A stretch of DNA of 64,000 nucleotides from Caulobacterales bacterium (GTDB lineage: Bacteria > Pseudomonadota > Alphaproteobacteria > Caulobacterales > Parvularculaceae): contig JACKIL010000002.1 in the NCBI GenBank assembly GCA_020638525.1, positions 310,001 to 374,000 on the forward strand, given 5' to 3'. The notes under the pieces are model-generated. The model had not been told where the DNA came from and searched no databases. It saw only the letters and a program-made list of their open reading frames with translations. Both the position numbers and the translations under genes were made by a program. Positions 1-9,185 of the stretch are shown here, piece by piece. Position 1 is the first letter of the stretch. The number at the start of each line of letters is the position of its first letter.

Positions 1-640
1 TCGCCGTCTGCGCGTTCGGCGTCTTGATGAGGTGGATCGAGGCGTCGATGAGTTCGGCCACATTGTGCGGCGGGATCGACGTCGCCATGCCGACCGCAAT
101 GCCGGAGGCCCCATTCGCGAGAAGGTTCGGGAAGGCGGCGGGGAGCACCACCGGCTCTTTGCCCTCGCCGTCGTAAGTCTCGCGGAAATCGACCGTATCT
201 TCATCGATGCCTTCGAGAAGCAGCGAAGCTGCTTCCGTCAGGCGGCTTTCGGTGTAACGCATCGCGGCCGGATTATCGCCGTCGATATTGCCGAAATTGC
301 CCTGACCATCGATCAGCGGCACGCGAACAGAGAAGTCCTGCACGAGGCGCGCAAGCGCATCGTAAATCGCCTGGTCGCCGTGCGGGTGGAAATTGCCCAT
401 CACCTCGCCGACGACTTTCGCCGATTTCTTGAAGCCGCCGCCCGGATTGAGGCGCATCTGGCGCATTGCGTAGAGGATGCGCCGGTGAACCGGCTTCAGG
501 CCGTCGCGCACATCGGGCAGCGCGCGCGCCGTGATCGTCGAGAGCGCATAGGCGAGATAACGCCGCGACAGCGCCTCATCGAGCGGCTCAAGGAAAATGT
601 CTTCGGGCTTTTGCGGCGGCGGATTTTTCGTGCGGACCAT
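1..640 (-). CDS. parC: DNA topoisomerase IV subunit A, 3' end beyond the window
   Basis: The visible part is about the first 213 residues, starting MVRTKNPPPQKPEDIF at 640 and running off the left edge. It contains the type IIA topoisomerase A-subunit breakage-rejoining region: an ALSRRYLAYA segment, RALPDVRDGLKPVHRRI, and AAMRYTESRL, whose tyrosine is the DNA-linking residue of the family. With ParE the protein decatenates daughter chromosomes. ParC is favoured over GyrA because the N-terminus is short and proline-rich, as in alphaproteobacterial ParC, and because recO lies just upstream on the same strand, a common arrangement. The C-terminal beta-pinwheel is not visible, so a GyrA assignment cannot be excluded completely. 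Confidence 0.9.
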   Translation of the reverse strand, partial: MVRTKNPPPQKPEDIFLEPLDEALSRRYLAYALSTITARALPDVRDGLKPVHRRILYAMRQMRLNPGGGFKKSAKVVGEVMGNFHPHGDQAIYDALARLVQDFSVRVPLIDGQGNFGNIDGDNPAAMRYTESRLTEAASLLLEGIDEDTVDFRETYDGEGKEPVVLPAAFPNLLANGASGIAVGMATSIPPHNVAELIDASIHLIKTPNAQTA

Positions 641-932
641 CGGAAATTCTTGGCTAACGGGAAGGTCCGAGCGAATAGCCCCTGTCGGGCGGGCGACGCA
701 AGGCGGCGCTCGGGCCCGAGCGCGTCAAAGCCTATGAAATCTGCGGATTCCTCGTCTCGAGCCTGTGGAAAACCGGGCGGTCAGCCAGCCCCGAGAGCGC
801 TGATTGGCGCAGTCATCTCCCAGCGCGGCCGGGCGAGATAGAATTCGGCGTAATAATCACCCGTCGTCTCAAGGCCCTCCGGGTCGCAAATTTGCGAGGA
901 AATCCGCTCGGTCGCAGCACCGACGGCAGGCG

Positions 933-1661
933 CTACGCCGCCTGTTCCCTGAGCAATTCGAGAATACGAACGCGCGCTTCCGGCAACTGTTTGCTCGCAA
1001 GGTGCAAAATGCGCGTTTCGATGAAATAACCTGTCGTCGTCAGCGCATCGATCGCATCTTGCGCGCTCGGCTCGCTCGCAGCGCCCCTCAGGAAGGCGGG
1101 CAGCGGCAGAAGTTTATCCTTATACGGAGCGCCTGCCTCCGCCGAGACCGCGCAGGCCGATTTCGGCGAAACATAGACGAGGTTTTCCCGCGCTCCTGTC
1201 GCGGCGCAGCGGTCGAGCGTCAGCCCGAAACCAAGTTCGGCGAGCAGCCCAAGCTCCCAGCGCGCCATCAAAGCCGGCCAGATTTCGGGCTGATCGAGAT
1301 TGGCGATCAAAATGCGCATCGCCGTAAAGGCGCCCGGATGCGCCTCCCGCTCGGGCAGACAGGCGCTCGCGATCGCGCAAGCCGCCGTCAGCGCTGCGAG
1401 CGAGAGCCGGTCCTGCATCAATTCGCCGGCATGGGCGTGGGCCAGCTCAAGCGTGAAATGCCCGAGGCTCTCATTGAGCCGGCCTTTCCATTCCGCGCGC
1501 ACTTCGTTGCCGGCCTGCAGAATGGGCCGCATCCGCCTTCCCTGCCCGCCGTGAACGAGCCCCGCCCAGCGCCCATGCGCGGCGGTGAAAAGGTCTGCAA
1601 CCGCATGGTTCTCGCCGTGGGCGCGCGCCGATAGAATTATGCCCTCGTCTATGAAATCCAT
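933..1661 (-). CDS. recO: DNA repair protein RecO
   Basis: The 242-residue product starts MDFIDEGIILSARAHGE, the usual RecO N-terminal OB-fold opening. A longer reading from 1691 adds ten residues (MTGAGFGRAV) that do not match the family, so I use 1661. RecO works with RecR to load RecA onto SSB-coated single-stranded DNA in gap repair. The middle (GLVHGGQGRRMRPILQAGN) and the VYVSPKSACAVS segment are typical of alphaproteobacterial members. It is co-oriented with parC, 292 bases downstream. Era, which often directly precedes recO in this class, is also on the minus strand but is separated here by a methyltransferase on the other strand. Confidence 0.9.
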   Translation of the reverse strand: MDFIDEGIILSARAHGENHAVADLFTAAHGRWAGLVHGGQGRRMRPILQAGNEVRAEWKGRLNESLGHFTLELAHAHAGELMQDRLSLAALTAACAIASACLPEREAHPGAFTAMRILIANLDQPEIWPALMARWELGLLAELGFGLTLDRCAATGARENLVYVSPKSACAVSAEAGAPYKDKLLPLPAFLRGAASEPSAQDAIDALTTTGYFIETRILHLASKQLPEARVRILELLREQAA

Positions 1662-1837
1662 AACGGCCCGGCCGAACCCGGCTCCTGTCAAATGCGCCTC
1701 TGGAGGCAGTCAAGCATCGCCCCGCGCGAACTCTGCAGCGCTAGCGCTTGTCCTTTCGGCGCGCAGCTTCCTACATTGCCATGAAACGGAGCGATTGCGG
1801 TAGCAAACTATCGCCGCGGTAAGAGGAGACACCAGGC

Positions 1838-2692
1838 GTGAGCGAAAAAGCGAGCGAGAACATCAAAGCGGAAGACTGGGCCGGTGAAATGGGCGAGCGC
1901 TGGCTCGCGCATGTCGACAAGTTCGAAGGCATGATCGCGCCCGTCGGCGACGCGCTCGTCGCAACCGCAAACGTGAAACCCGGCGAGCGCATTCTCGATG
2001 TCGGCTGCGGCGCAGGCGCGACAACGCTGGCGCTCGCGCGCGAAACTGGCCCGACGGGCCGCGTCATCGGGCTCGATATTTCGCCTGCGCTCACAAAGGC
2101 CGCGACGAAGCGCGCCGAAAAAGCAGGCCTTTCGAACACTTCCTTCATCACCGGCGATGCCGGAACGAAGACGCTCGAGAAAGGCGGTTACGACCTCCTC
2201 TTCTCGCGTTTCGGCGTGATGTTCTTTGAAGACCCCTATGCCGCCTTTGCGAATTTACGCTCGGGCCTCAGCGACAATGGCCGCGTGCTTTTCGCTTGCT
2301 GGGCATCGCCAATGATGAACGAATGGATCCTCGACGTGATGCAATGCGTCACCCGCCATGTGGAGATGGAGCCACCGACGCCGCGCGCGCCTGGGCCATT
2401 CGCCTTCGCCGAGCCGGACTATGTCGAAGACATTCTCACCAAAGCCGGATTTTCGGATGTGAAGGTCGATCCGTGGAGCGGCACGCAATATATCGGCGGC
2501 AAGGGCATGCGCGCGAAGGAAGCGGCGGAGTTCGTTCTCAATGCGCTTTCTATCGGCGATATGGCGCGCAAGCAGCCGCCTGAAGTGCAGGCCGCTCTCC
2601 TGCGCGACATTACTGAGGCCTTCGCTGCGAAGGAAACGCCTGAAGGCGTCGCGATGAAGGCGACGGCCTGGTTTGTGAGCGCGAAGCCTTAG
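1838..2692 (+). CDS. Class I SAM-dependent methyltransferase
   Basis: The 284-residue product begins at a GTG with a good ribosome site (aagaggag, 1821-1828). The Rossmann motif I is clear (ILDVGCGAGATTLALA), followed by the acidic motif VIGLDIS and a motif near FSRFGVMFFEDP, as in the UbiE/COQ5-like Methyltransf_25 group. The substrate cannot be told from sequence; small-molecule methylation is most likely. The gene stands alone between convergent or divergent neighbours (recO upstream and era downstream, both on the minus strand), so it interrupts a usual era-recO linkage. It ends just before a structured inverted-repeat element. Confidence 0.8.
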   Translation: MSEKASENIKAEDWAGEMGERWLAHVDKFEGMIAPVGDALVATANVKPGERILDVGCGAGATTLALARETGPTGRVIGLDISPALTKAATKRAEKAGLSNTSFITGDAGTKTLEKGGYDLLFSRFGVMFFEDPYAAFANLRSGLSDNGRVLFACWASPMMNEWILDVMQCVTRHVEMEPPTPRAPGPFAFAEPDYVEDILTKAGFSDVKVDPWSGTQYIGGKGMRAKEAAEFVLNALSIGDMARKQPPEVQAALLRDITEAFAAKETPEGVAMKATAWFVSAKP

Positions 2693-2706
2693 TCGCTTTT
2701 TCCTTT

Positions 2707-2844
2707 CCCTCCCTTGAAAAGGGAGGGCTTGAGGCCCCGGCGTTGCGAATGCAATGCCGGTCTTGGCCGAAAGGGAGAGTTCAATCGCCCTCGCGATTCG
2801 AGAGTCAGATGAACCCTCCCTAACCCTCCCTTTTCAAGGGAGGG
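2707..2844. repeat. 138-base element with exact 21-base terminal inverted repeats
   Basis: The arms at 2707-2727 and 2824-2844 are exact reverse complements. Each is itself a hairpin (CCCTCCC, 7-base loop, GGGAGGG). Between them, 2737-2760 folds into a further 10-bp hairpin with a GAAT loop. The element lies between the convergent ends of the methyltransferase and era genes. It could act as a two-way terminator, or it could be one copy of a dispersed intergenic repeat. No open reading frame is evident inside. Confidence 0.75.
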
Positions 2845-2900
2845 GACACTCCAACGATTAACGCAAATATTGAAGCTGGAATCTCTATGCTCATGGAGCG

Positions 2901-3851
2901 CTAGTCGACGATGTCGAGGCCCATCTGGCGATAGCGCGCGACTTCGTCGGCCCAGTTCTCACGCACTTTGACGTGCAGGAAGAGATGAACCGGCTGGCCG
3001 AGGAGCTCCGTCAGCTCCTCGCGCGCCGCCGCGCCGATCGCTTTCAATGTCTGCCCGCCCTTGCCGAGCACGATGCCTTTCTGGCCGTCCCGCGCGACAT
3101 AGATCGTCTGTTCGATGCGAACGCCGGACTTGCTTTCCGCCCAACTCTCCGTTTCGACGGTCGAGTCGTATGGCAGCTCCTGATGGAGGCGCAGAAACAG
3201 TTTCTCGCGCGTAATCTCGGCTGCAAGCAGGCGTTCTGAAAGATCCGAGAGCTGATCTTCCGGATACATCCATGGCCCTACGGGCGCGCGCTCGGCGAGA
3301 TGCTTCTTCAAGTCGGCGACGCCGTCTCCAGTCTGCGCCGAGATGAAAAACACGTCTTCGAATACGCCCGTCTCGTGGAGCGTCTGCACCAGCCCGAGGA
3401 GTTTGTCCCGCGCGATCGCGTCGATCTTGTTCACCGCGAGAATGACCTTGAGGCCCCGCACTTTCAGCGCCTCGACAATCGCATCCGTATCGGCGGCGGC
3501 GCGGCGGGCGGCGGCGTCAGCCTTCGCGGAGGATGAGCCCGCGATATAGCTCGGCGCATCGACCATCAGCACCGTCGCATCGGCGCCTTCGAGCGCATCC
3601 CATGCGGCGGCGACCATCGCGCGATCAAGCCGTCGGCGGGGTGCGAAAATGCCCGGCGTATCGATGAAAACGAGCTGCGTATCGCCCTCAATCGCAACCC
3701 CGCGAACGCGCGTGCGCGTCGTTTGAACCTTATGCGTTACGATCGAGACTTTCGCGCCGACCAGCGTGTTGACAAGCGTCGACTTGCCCGCGTTCGGTGC
3801 GCCTATGATCGCGACGAAGCCGCAGCGCGTCGTCACATTTTCATCCGTCAT
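2901..3851 (-). CDS. era: GTPase Era
   Basis: The 316-residue GTPase binds the 3' end of 16S rRNA and assists small-subunit assembly. GTPase motifs are all present: G1 GAPNAGKST near residue 17, G3 DTPG near 62, and G4 NKID. The C-terminal KH domain carries GKGGQTLKAIG and ends with the usual membrane- and RNA-contacting tail. The region between G3 and G4 carries an alanine-rich stretch (SSSAKADAAARRAAAD) that looks like an insertion relative to typical Era, which is near 300 residues. No rnc (RNase III) gene precedes it; the next gene upstream on the same strand is phaC, 75 bases away. Confidence 0.95.
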   Translation of the reverse strand: MTDENVTTRCGFVAIIGAPNAGKSTLVNTLVGAKVSIVTHKVQTTRTRVRGVAIEGDTQLVFIDTPGIFAPRRRLDRAMVAAAWDALEGADATVLMVDAPSYIAGSSSAKADAAARRAAADTDAIVEALKVRGLKVILAVNKIDAIARDKLLGLVQTLHETGVFEDVFFISAQTGDGVADLKKHLAERAPVGPWMYPEDQLSDLSERLLAAEITREKLFLRLHQELPYDSTVETESWAESKSGVRIEQTIYVARDGQKGIVLGKGGQTLKAIGAAAREELTELLGQPVHLFLHVKVRENWADEVARYRQMGLDIVD

Positions 3852-3926
3852 CTGCTTATCTCGTCGCGGAGGTCCCGCATTGCGTGGGCGCCAATCCCAG
3901 AAATCAGGCCCCGCGTCAAGCGCGGC

Positions 3927-5849
3927 TCAACGCAGGAAGACGTAATCGCCCGGCGCATCGACATCCGGCTCGCCGTCGATCGCCATGGCGCCTTCGCGCT
4001 TTTCGATGGCGCGGGCCGGCGGCGGAGCGACAGAGGCGCCTGAATGGTCGTTGAGCCATTCCGCCCAGGCCTTCCACCAGGACCCGTCGCGTTCTTCCGC
4101 CGAATTAAGCCAGTGGTCGGCGTCAGCATAGGCCGCCTCCGCCGGCGTTGTCTTGATCTGGAATTTGCGGTGCGGGTGGCCGGGCTCAGAAACGATGCCC
4201 GCATTGTGCCCGCCGCTCGTCAGCACGAACGTCACCTCGGTGTCGGAAAGAAGGTGCCATTTATAGACCGAACGCCATGGCGCGACATGGTCCGTCTCTG
4301 TTCCGACCGCAAAGATCGGCGCGCGAATGTCGCTCACCGCAATCGCGCTGCCGTCGATGAAATAGCGTCCCTCTGCGAGGTCGTTGTCGAGGAAAAGCCG
4401 CCGCAGATATTCCGAATGCATCTTGTAGGGCATGCGCGTCGCGTCAGCGTTCCACGCCATGAGATCGTTCATTGGCTTGCGCTCGCCGAGCAGATATTCG
4501 TGCTGCATGCGCGACCACACGAGGTCATTCGACCGCAGCAGCTGGAAAGCGCCCGCCATCTGCTTGGTGTCGAGATAGCCCTGCTCCCACATAATGTCTT
4601 CAAGGAATGCGACCTGGCTCTCATTGATGAAGAGCGTAAGCTCACCCGCCTCTTCGAAATCGACCTGCGCCGCCAGATAAGTGAGCGTCGAGAAGCGGTC
4701 GTCGCCCCTGTGCGCCATGTCGGCCGCCGCAATCGCGAGAAGCGTTCCGCCGAGACAATACCCGACGCCATGCACTTTCTGATGCGGACAGATGAGCGAG
4801 ATCGCATCGAGCGACTCGGCGATCCCGAGCGAGAGATAGTCGTGCATGCCGAGATCGCGATCTTCCGGACCCGGATTTTTCCAGGAAATCATGAAGACGG
4901 TGAATCCTTGCTCGGTCAGATATTTGACGAGCGAATTTCCCGGCGACAGATCGAGAATGTAGTATTTCATGATCCAGGCCGGCGTTATGAGAATGGGCTC
5001 GGGACGCACTTTCTCTGTCGCGGGCGAATACTGAATGAGCTCGATCAGCCGGTTCTTGTAGACGACTTTGCCAGGCGTGACGGCGACGTTTTCGCCGGGC
5101 GTGAACGCTTCAGCGCCGACAGGCGGGCGGCCGGAAGCGCTTCTCTCCATGTCTTCCGCAAAATTTTGAAAACCGCGAACGAGATTGGCGCCGCCTTGCT
5201 GAAGGGTAGCGTTCAGAATTTCCGGATTGGTGAGAATGTAATTCGAAGGCGAAAACACATCGAGCATCTGGCGGGCCGCGAATTCGACCGCGCGCTCATG
5301 CTGTGGCGTTACGCCTTTCACGCCAGTCGTCGCCGCATGCCACCATTGCTGCGTCAGCAGAAAGCCCTGCGAGAGCATGTTGAAGGGGTATGTCGACCAG
5401 GCGGGATTGCTGAAGCGCTTGTCCTGCGGCAGCGGTTCGATACAGGGCGAACCTTCCTCGCCCTTCAGCGCGCATTTCTGCGCGAAATTCATATAGCGAA
5501 GCTGCTTCTTGCGCGCCTTCTCGACAAGCTGCGCCTGCTTGCCCGGTGAGAACATCAAATGCGACAGCCAGTCGAAATAGGAATCGGCGAGCGAACTTGG
5601 AGAAAGCCCGCCCGTCATGCGAGCAGCAGCCGCGTGGATCGAGCGGTCGAGAATTTCAGCAACCGCAGTCGAGGCGTAGGAATCGCGCTCCCACGGCATG
5701 GCTGGCGCTGTCGCGTGCGCCTTGGCGTGCGCGCTGCGGCGCTTGCCATCCAGCGTGCCGGTTTCGGCGGCCTGCTTGGCCGGCGGCGCGCTCTCGGCTC
5801 CGCCGGCCGTCTTGCGTGAAATCGGTGTCACATTCGCCGTATCGCTCAT
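3927..5849 (-). CDS. phaC: Class I polyhydroxyalkanoate synthase
   Basis: The 640-residue product polymerises hydroxyacyl-CoA into storage polyester on granule surfaces. The lipase-like box is GVGYCLGG with the nucleophile cysteine near residue 365. The acid and base of the triad are visible in TETDHVAPW and SGGHNAG. I take the start at 5849 (MSDTANVTPIS); the frame is open for 25 more codons upstream, but that stretch does not resemble the family. The N-terminal 60 residues are low-complexity, Ala/Lys-rich and make it longer than the usual 570-600 residues. No phaA, phaB or phasin gene is adjacent, so substrate supply is encoded elsewhere. Confidence 0.93.
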   Translation of the reverse strand: MSDTANVTPISRKTAGGAESAPPAKQAAETGTLDGKRRSAHAKAHATAPAMPWERDSYASTAVAEILDRSIHAAAARMTGGLSPSSLADSYFDWLSHLMFSPGKQAQLVEKARKKQLRYMNFAQKCALKGEEGSPCIEPLPQDKRFSNPAWSTYPFNMLSQGFLLTQQWWHAATTGVKGVTPQHERAVEFAARQMLDVFSPSNYILTNPEILNATLQQGGANLVRGFQNFAEDMERSASGRPPVGAEAFTPGENVAVTPGKVVYKNRLIELIQYSPATEKVRPEPILITPAWIMKYYILDLSPGNSLVKYLTEQGFTVFMISWKNPGPEDRDLGMHDYLSLGIAESLDAISLICPHQKVHGVGYCLGGTLLAIAAADMAHRGDDRFSTLTYLAAQVDFEEAGELTLFINESQVAFLEDIMWEQGYLDTKQMAGAFQLLRSNDLVWSRMQHEYLLGERKPMNDLMAWNADATRMPYKMHSEYLRRLFLDNDLAEGRYFIDGSAIAVSDIRAPIFAVGTETDHVAPWRSVYKWHLLSDTEVTFVLTSGGHNAGIVSEPGHPHRKFQIKTTPAEAAYADADHWLNSAEERDGSWWKAWAEWLNDHSGASVAPPPARAIEKREGAMAIDGEPDVDAPGDYVFLR

Positions 5850-6034
5850 GGGTGCTCTCTCACGCAAAAACCGAACTGGGCCAGCCGGTGCGCCATCGGA
5901 CCGCAACGGGGCGTCCGGGCCCAATGTGGAAAGGCTATGGGCCGATTACTAGCGCCAGATAAAGAGTTTTTCGTTGACATGCATCATTAATAGAAGGCGT
6001 CCAAAGAGCAGGATATGCTTGGGAAATCGTCGGA

Positions 6035-6778
6035 ATGCGCCGGCGGATAGCAGTTTCGGAGACGGCGTCGCCAGTGGGAAGCGTATTCAAGGCCGAAGGC
6101 GTAACGAAGGTCTACGGAACCGGCCGGGCCGCCGTTCACGCCCTGCGCGGCGTTTCGCTCGATATCCCCGAGGGCGATCTCGTCGTGCTGCTGGGCCCCT
6201 CGGGCAGCGGAAAGTCGACATTTCTGAACATTGTCGGCGGGCTCGACCGGGCGACGGAGGGACGCGTGCTATTTCGGGACACGGACCTGACGGCGCTGTC
6301 TGACGCCCGCCTCACCGATTATCGCCGCCGTCATGTCGGCTTCGTCTTCCAGTTCTACAATCTCATTCCATCGCTGACGGCTGAGGAGAATGTCGAACTC
6401 GTCACCGAAATCGCGGAAGACCCGATGACGCCCGCCGAAGCGCTCGATCTTGTCGGTCTCGCCAAGCGGCGCACGCATTTTCCCGCCGAACTCTCGGGCG
6501 GCGAGCAGCAACGCGTCGCGATCGCACGCGCCGTCGCCAAGCGGCCGACGGTGCTCTTCTGCGACGAGCCGACTGGCGCTCTCGACAGCCAGACCGGCGT
6601 CGAAGTGTTGAAGGTGCTGCGCGACGTCAACCAAACGCTCGGCGCGAGCGTGCTTCTCATTACGCACGCCGCCGCGACCGCCGCGATGGCCGATCAGGTC
6701 ATCCGCTTCAGCGACGGACAGGTCGCGAGCGTTGAACATAACGAGACGAAGGTCGATCCTTCGCAGATCAGCTGGTAG
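6035..6778 (+). CDS. ABC transporter ATP-binding protein, MacB/LolD type
   Basis: The 247-residue ATPase carries Walker A GPSGSGKST, the Q-loop FQFYNLIPSLT, the signature LSGGEQQRVAIARA, Walker B VLFCDEPTGALD and the H-loop ITHA. The signature and the PTGALD sequence are typical of MacB/LolD ATPases that power FtsX-type permeases. The first gene of a three-gene unit, it is followed after 12 bases by its permease and then by a membrane fusion protein. It is transcribed divergently from phaC. The start at 6035 is uncertain; a GTG at 6074 would also preserve the whole domain. Confidence 0.9.
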   Translation: MRRRIAVSETASPVGSVFKAEGVTKVYGTGRAAVHALRGVSLDIPEGDLVVLLGPSGSGKSTFLNIVGGLDRATEGRVLFRDTDLTALSDARLTDYRRRHVGFVFQFYNLIPSLTAEENVELVTEIAEDPMTPAEALDLVGLAKRRTHFPAELSGGEQQRVAIARAVAKRPTVLFCDEPTGALDSQTGVEVLKVLRDVNQTLGASVLLITHAAATAAMADQVIRFSDGQVASVEHNETKVDPSQISW

Positions 6779-6790
6779 CGCCGCACCCCC

Positions 6791-9166
6791 GTGTCACACA
6801 TCCTCTCACCGCTCGACATCAAACTCCTGCGCGACCTCTGGCGGATCAGGGGCCAGGCGGCGGCGATCATGTTCGTCATCGCGGCTGGTCTTGCGCTTTA
6901 CGTGATGTCGGACGGCATGCTCGGCTCTCTTAAAGAGACGCGCCGCGCCTATTATGAGCGCCAGCAATTTGCGGATGCGTTCGCGCCGGTAAAGCGCGCG
7001 CCTAACTATCTTCTCGAAGACATCCAGAACCTTCCCGGCGTCGCGCGCGCAGAAGGCCGTGTCGTCGGCGGAGCGATCATCGATCTGCCCGACGTCTCCC
7101 AGCCCATCACCTCGCAGGTTCTTTCAGCGCCTGAACATGGCCGCGCTTCCCTCAACCTTCTCCATATCGTCACGGGACGCACGGTCGACATTACGCGCGC
7201 AGACGAAATCGTTCTTCTTGAACCCTTCGCGCGCGCGCATGGCCTCAATCCCGGCGATTCTATTCTTGTGACCCTGCACGGCGCGCAGCGCCGACTCGAT
7301 ATTGTCGGGCTCGCGCTCTCGCCGGAGTTTGTCTACGCGATCAATCCGGGCGACTTCGCGCCGGATGACTCCCGCGTCTCCGTCTTCTGGATGGGGCGCG
7401 AGGCGATCGGCAAAGCGTTCGATCTCGATGGCGCATTCAACCAGGTGATCCTCGAGTTCGCTAAAGACGCGAGCGAGCCCGCAATCCTCGATGCGCTAGA
7501 CCGCATTCTCGCCCCTTACGGCGCGACAGGCGCCTATGGGCGAGACGAGCAGATTTCGAACAAATATCTGATGGAGGAAATGGACCAGCTCTCGAAGATG
7601 GCGGTTATCCTGCCGCCGATCTTCCTTGCGGTCGCAGTGTTCCTTCTTAACATCGTCCTCACCCGAATGATCCAGACGGAGCGCGAGCAAATCGGCCTCC
7701 TGAAAGCTTTCGGCTATTCCAATGTCGAAGTCGGCTGGCACTACGCTAAGTTCGTTCTCGCGATCTCGCTCGGCGGCGCCGCGCTTGGCTGCCTTGGCGG
7801 TATGGCGCTCGGCAGGATGATCGCCGGCGTCTATCAGCAGTTCTACAAATTCCCCTTCCTAATCTTCGCCGCTCACGCGTCGACCTTCGTCATCTCCATC
7901 GCGGTCACGTCAGCCGCCGCCCTGCTCGGCGTCACTTTCGCCGTGCGTCAGGCCGCAACGCTTTCGCCCGCCGTGGCGATGCGTCCCCCTGCGCCGCCCG
8001 ACTACAGCAAGACGGCGAAAGTGTTCCGCGCGATCGAGCGCTATGTCGACCAGCCAAGCCGCATCGTCCTGCGCGGTCTCGTGCGTCGGCCAGTACGCGC
8101 GGCAGTCACCTGTCTCGGCATAGGCGCAGCGATGGCGCTCGCCGTCATGATGCGCTTCAACCAAGACGCCATCGAATACATGATGGATGTCAATTTCGAC
8201 GTCATGGATCGCTCCGACGTCTCCGTGACGTTCATTGAGCCACAGTCGGATGCAGTTATTCTTGAACTGAAGCGCATTGACGGCGTCTACGCTGTCGAGC
8301 CTCAACGCAATACGCCGGTGATGATGCGCCACGGCCTCGCCGAGCATCTCGGATCGATCACCGGCACGCTGCCCGAACCGACGCTCAACCGCGCCGTCGA
8401 TACAGATTTGCGGTCAATCTATGTGCGCAGCGACGGCGTCATCCTCTCCGAACCGCTCATGGAAAAACTGCAGCTCGCGCCCGGCGATCTCGTGACGTTC
8501 GAAGTGCGCGAAGGAAGGCGGCCGACGATCGATCTCCCCGTCGCGGGCGTCGCCAATACGATGATCGGCCTGCCCGCCTATTTCGAAATCGGCGCGCTCA
8601 ACCGCGCCCTTGGCGACGGTCCCCTCGTCTCCAGCGCCTATATGCAGATCGACGCGAACAAGCGCGATGAAATCTACCGTAAGCTGAAGGACATGCCGAC
8701 CATCGCAGGCGTCGCCATGCAGAAGGAATCGCGCGACGCCTTCCAGAAGATGATCGATGAAGGCCCCGGCACTTTCCGTTATATCTTCACGCTTTTCTCT
8801 GTGCTGATCGCTGTAGGGGTCGTCTATAACAGCGCGCGGATTGCGCTCGCCGAGCGCCGCCGCGATCTTGCGAGTCTCCGCGTGCTCGGCTTCACTCGCG
8901 GCGAGGCGGCGTTCATCCTTCTCGGCGAGCTCGCAGTCCTGACTGTGCTCGCCCTTCCGATCGGCGGTTCGCTCGGGTATTTGATGTCATCCTACATCGC
9001 CAAGGCGTTCAGCACTGAACTTTACCAGATCCCCGTCGTGCTCAGTTGGAACAGCTACGGAATCGCAACGATTACCGTGCTTGTCTCGGCGGCGGTTTCA
9101 GGGCTTCTGGTGCAACGGGATGTTAACAAGCTCGACCTTGTGCGGGCGCTGAAAACGCGGGAATAG
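6791..9166 (+). CDS. ABC transporter permease with two FtsX domains
   Basis: The 791-residue inner-membrane protein starts at a GTG. A first transmembrane segment (residues about 20-40) precedes a large periplasmic domain. A three-helix FtsX block follows near residues 275-400, then a fourth helix, a second periplasmic domain, and a second FtsX block in the last 130 residues. This duplicated FtsX architecture belongs to bacterial exporters of lipids, peptides or drugs that use mechanotransmission. Spacing of 12 and 19 bases to its neighbours indicates one operon with the ATPase and the membrane fusion protein. The cargo is unknown. Confidence 0.87.
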   Translation: MSHILSPLDIKLLRDLWRIRGQAAAIMFVIAAGLALYVMSDGMLGSLKETRRAYYERQQFADAFAPVKRAPNYLLEDIQNLPGVARAEGRVVGGAIIDLPDVSQPITSQVLSAPEHGRASLNLLHIVTGRTVDITRADEIVLLEPFARAHGLNPGDSILVTLHGAQRRLDIVGLALSPEFVYAINPGDFAPDDSRVSVFWMGREAIGKAFDLDGAFNQVILEFAKDASEPAILDALDRILAPYGATGAYGRDEQISNKYLMEEMDQLSKMAVILPPIFLAVAVFLLNIVLTRMIQTEREQIGLLKAFGYSNVEVGWHYAKFVLAISLGGAALGCLGGMALGRMIAGVYQQFYKFPFLIFAAHASTFVISIAVTSAAALLGVTFAVRQAATLSPAVAMRPPAPPDYSKTAKVFRAIERYVDQPSRIVLRGLVRRPVRAAVTCLGIGAAMALAVMMRFNQDAIEYMMDVNFDVMDRSDVSVTFIEPQSDAVILELKRIDGVYAVEPQRNTPVMMRHGLAEHLGSITGTLPEPTLNRAVDTDLRSIYVRSDGVILSEPLMEKLQLAPGDLVTFEVREGRRPTIDLPVAGVANTMIGLPAYFEIGALNRALGDGPLVSSAYMQIDANKRDEIYRKLKDMPTIAGVAMQKESRDAFQKMIDEGPGTFRYIFTLFSVLIAVGVVYNSARIALAERRRDLASLRVLGFTRGEAAFILLGELAVLTVLALPIGGSLGYLMSSYIAKAFSTELYQIPVVLSWNSYGIATITVLVSAAVSGLLVQRDVNKLDLVRALKTRE

Positions 9167-9185
9167 CGAACGCCGCGGGGAACGC

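Noticed and set aside
32..841. Long plus-strand frame opposite parC
   Set aside because: It is Arg-rich antisense run-through of the parC gene, common in GC-rich DNA.
781..932. Minus-strand open frame after recO ending in DYYAEFYLARPRWEMTAP and a stop at 781
   Set aside because: It reads like protein, but it has no start codon after the recO stop and continues only as an alternative frame inside recO. RecO itself appears to end normally, so I could not support a gene.
4044..5549. 501-codon plus-strand frame opposite phaC
   Set aside because: The minus strand encodes a full PHA synthase with its catalytic triad; the antisense frame has no recognisable domain.
5974..5987. TTGAC-N4-ATCAT in the phaC/ABC exporter gap, considered as an FNR/FixK site
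   Set aside because: It matches only eight of ten positions with asymmetric mismatches, and neither gene shows an independent link to oxygen control. The same bases include a TTGACA that lacks a -10 at suitable spacing.
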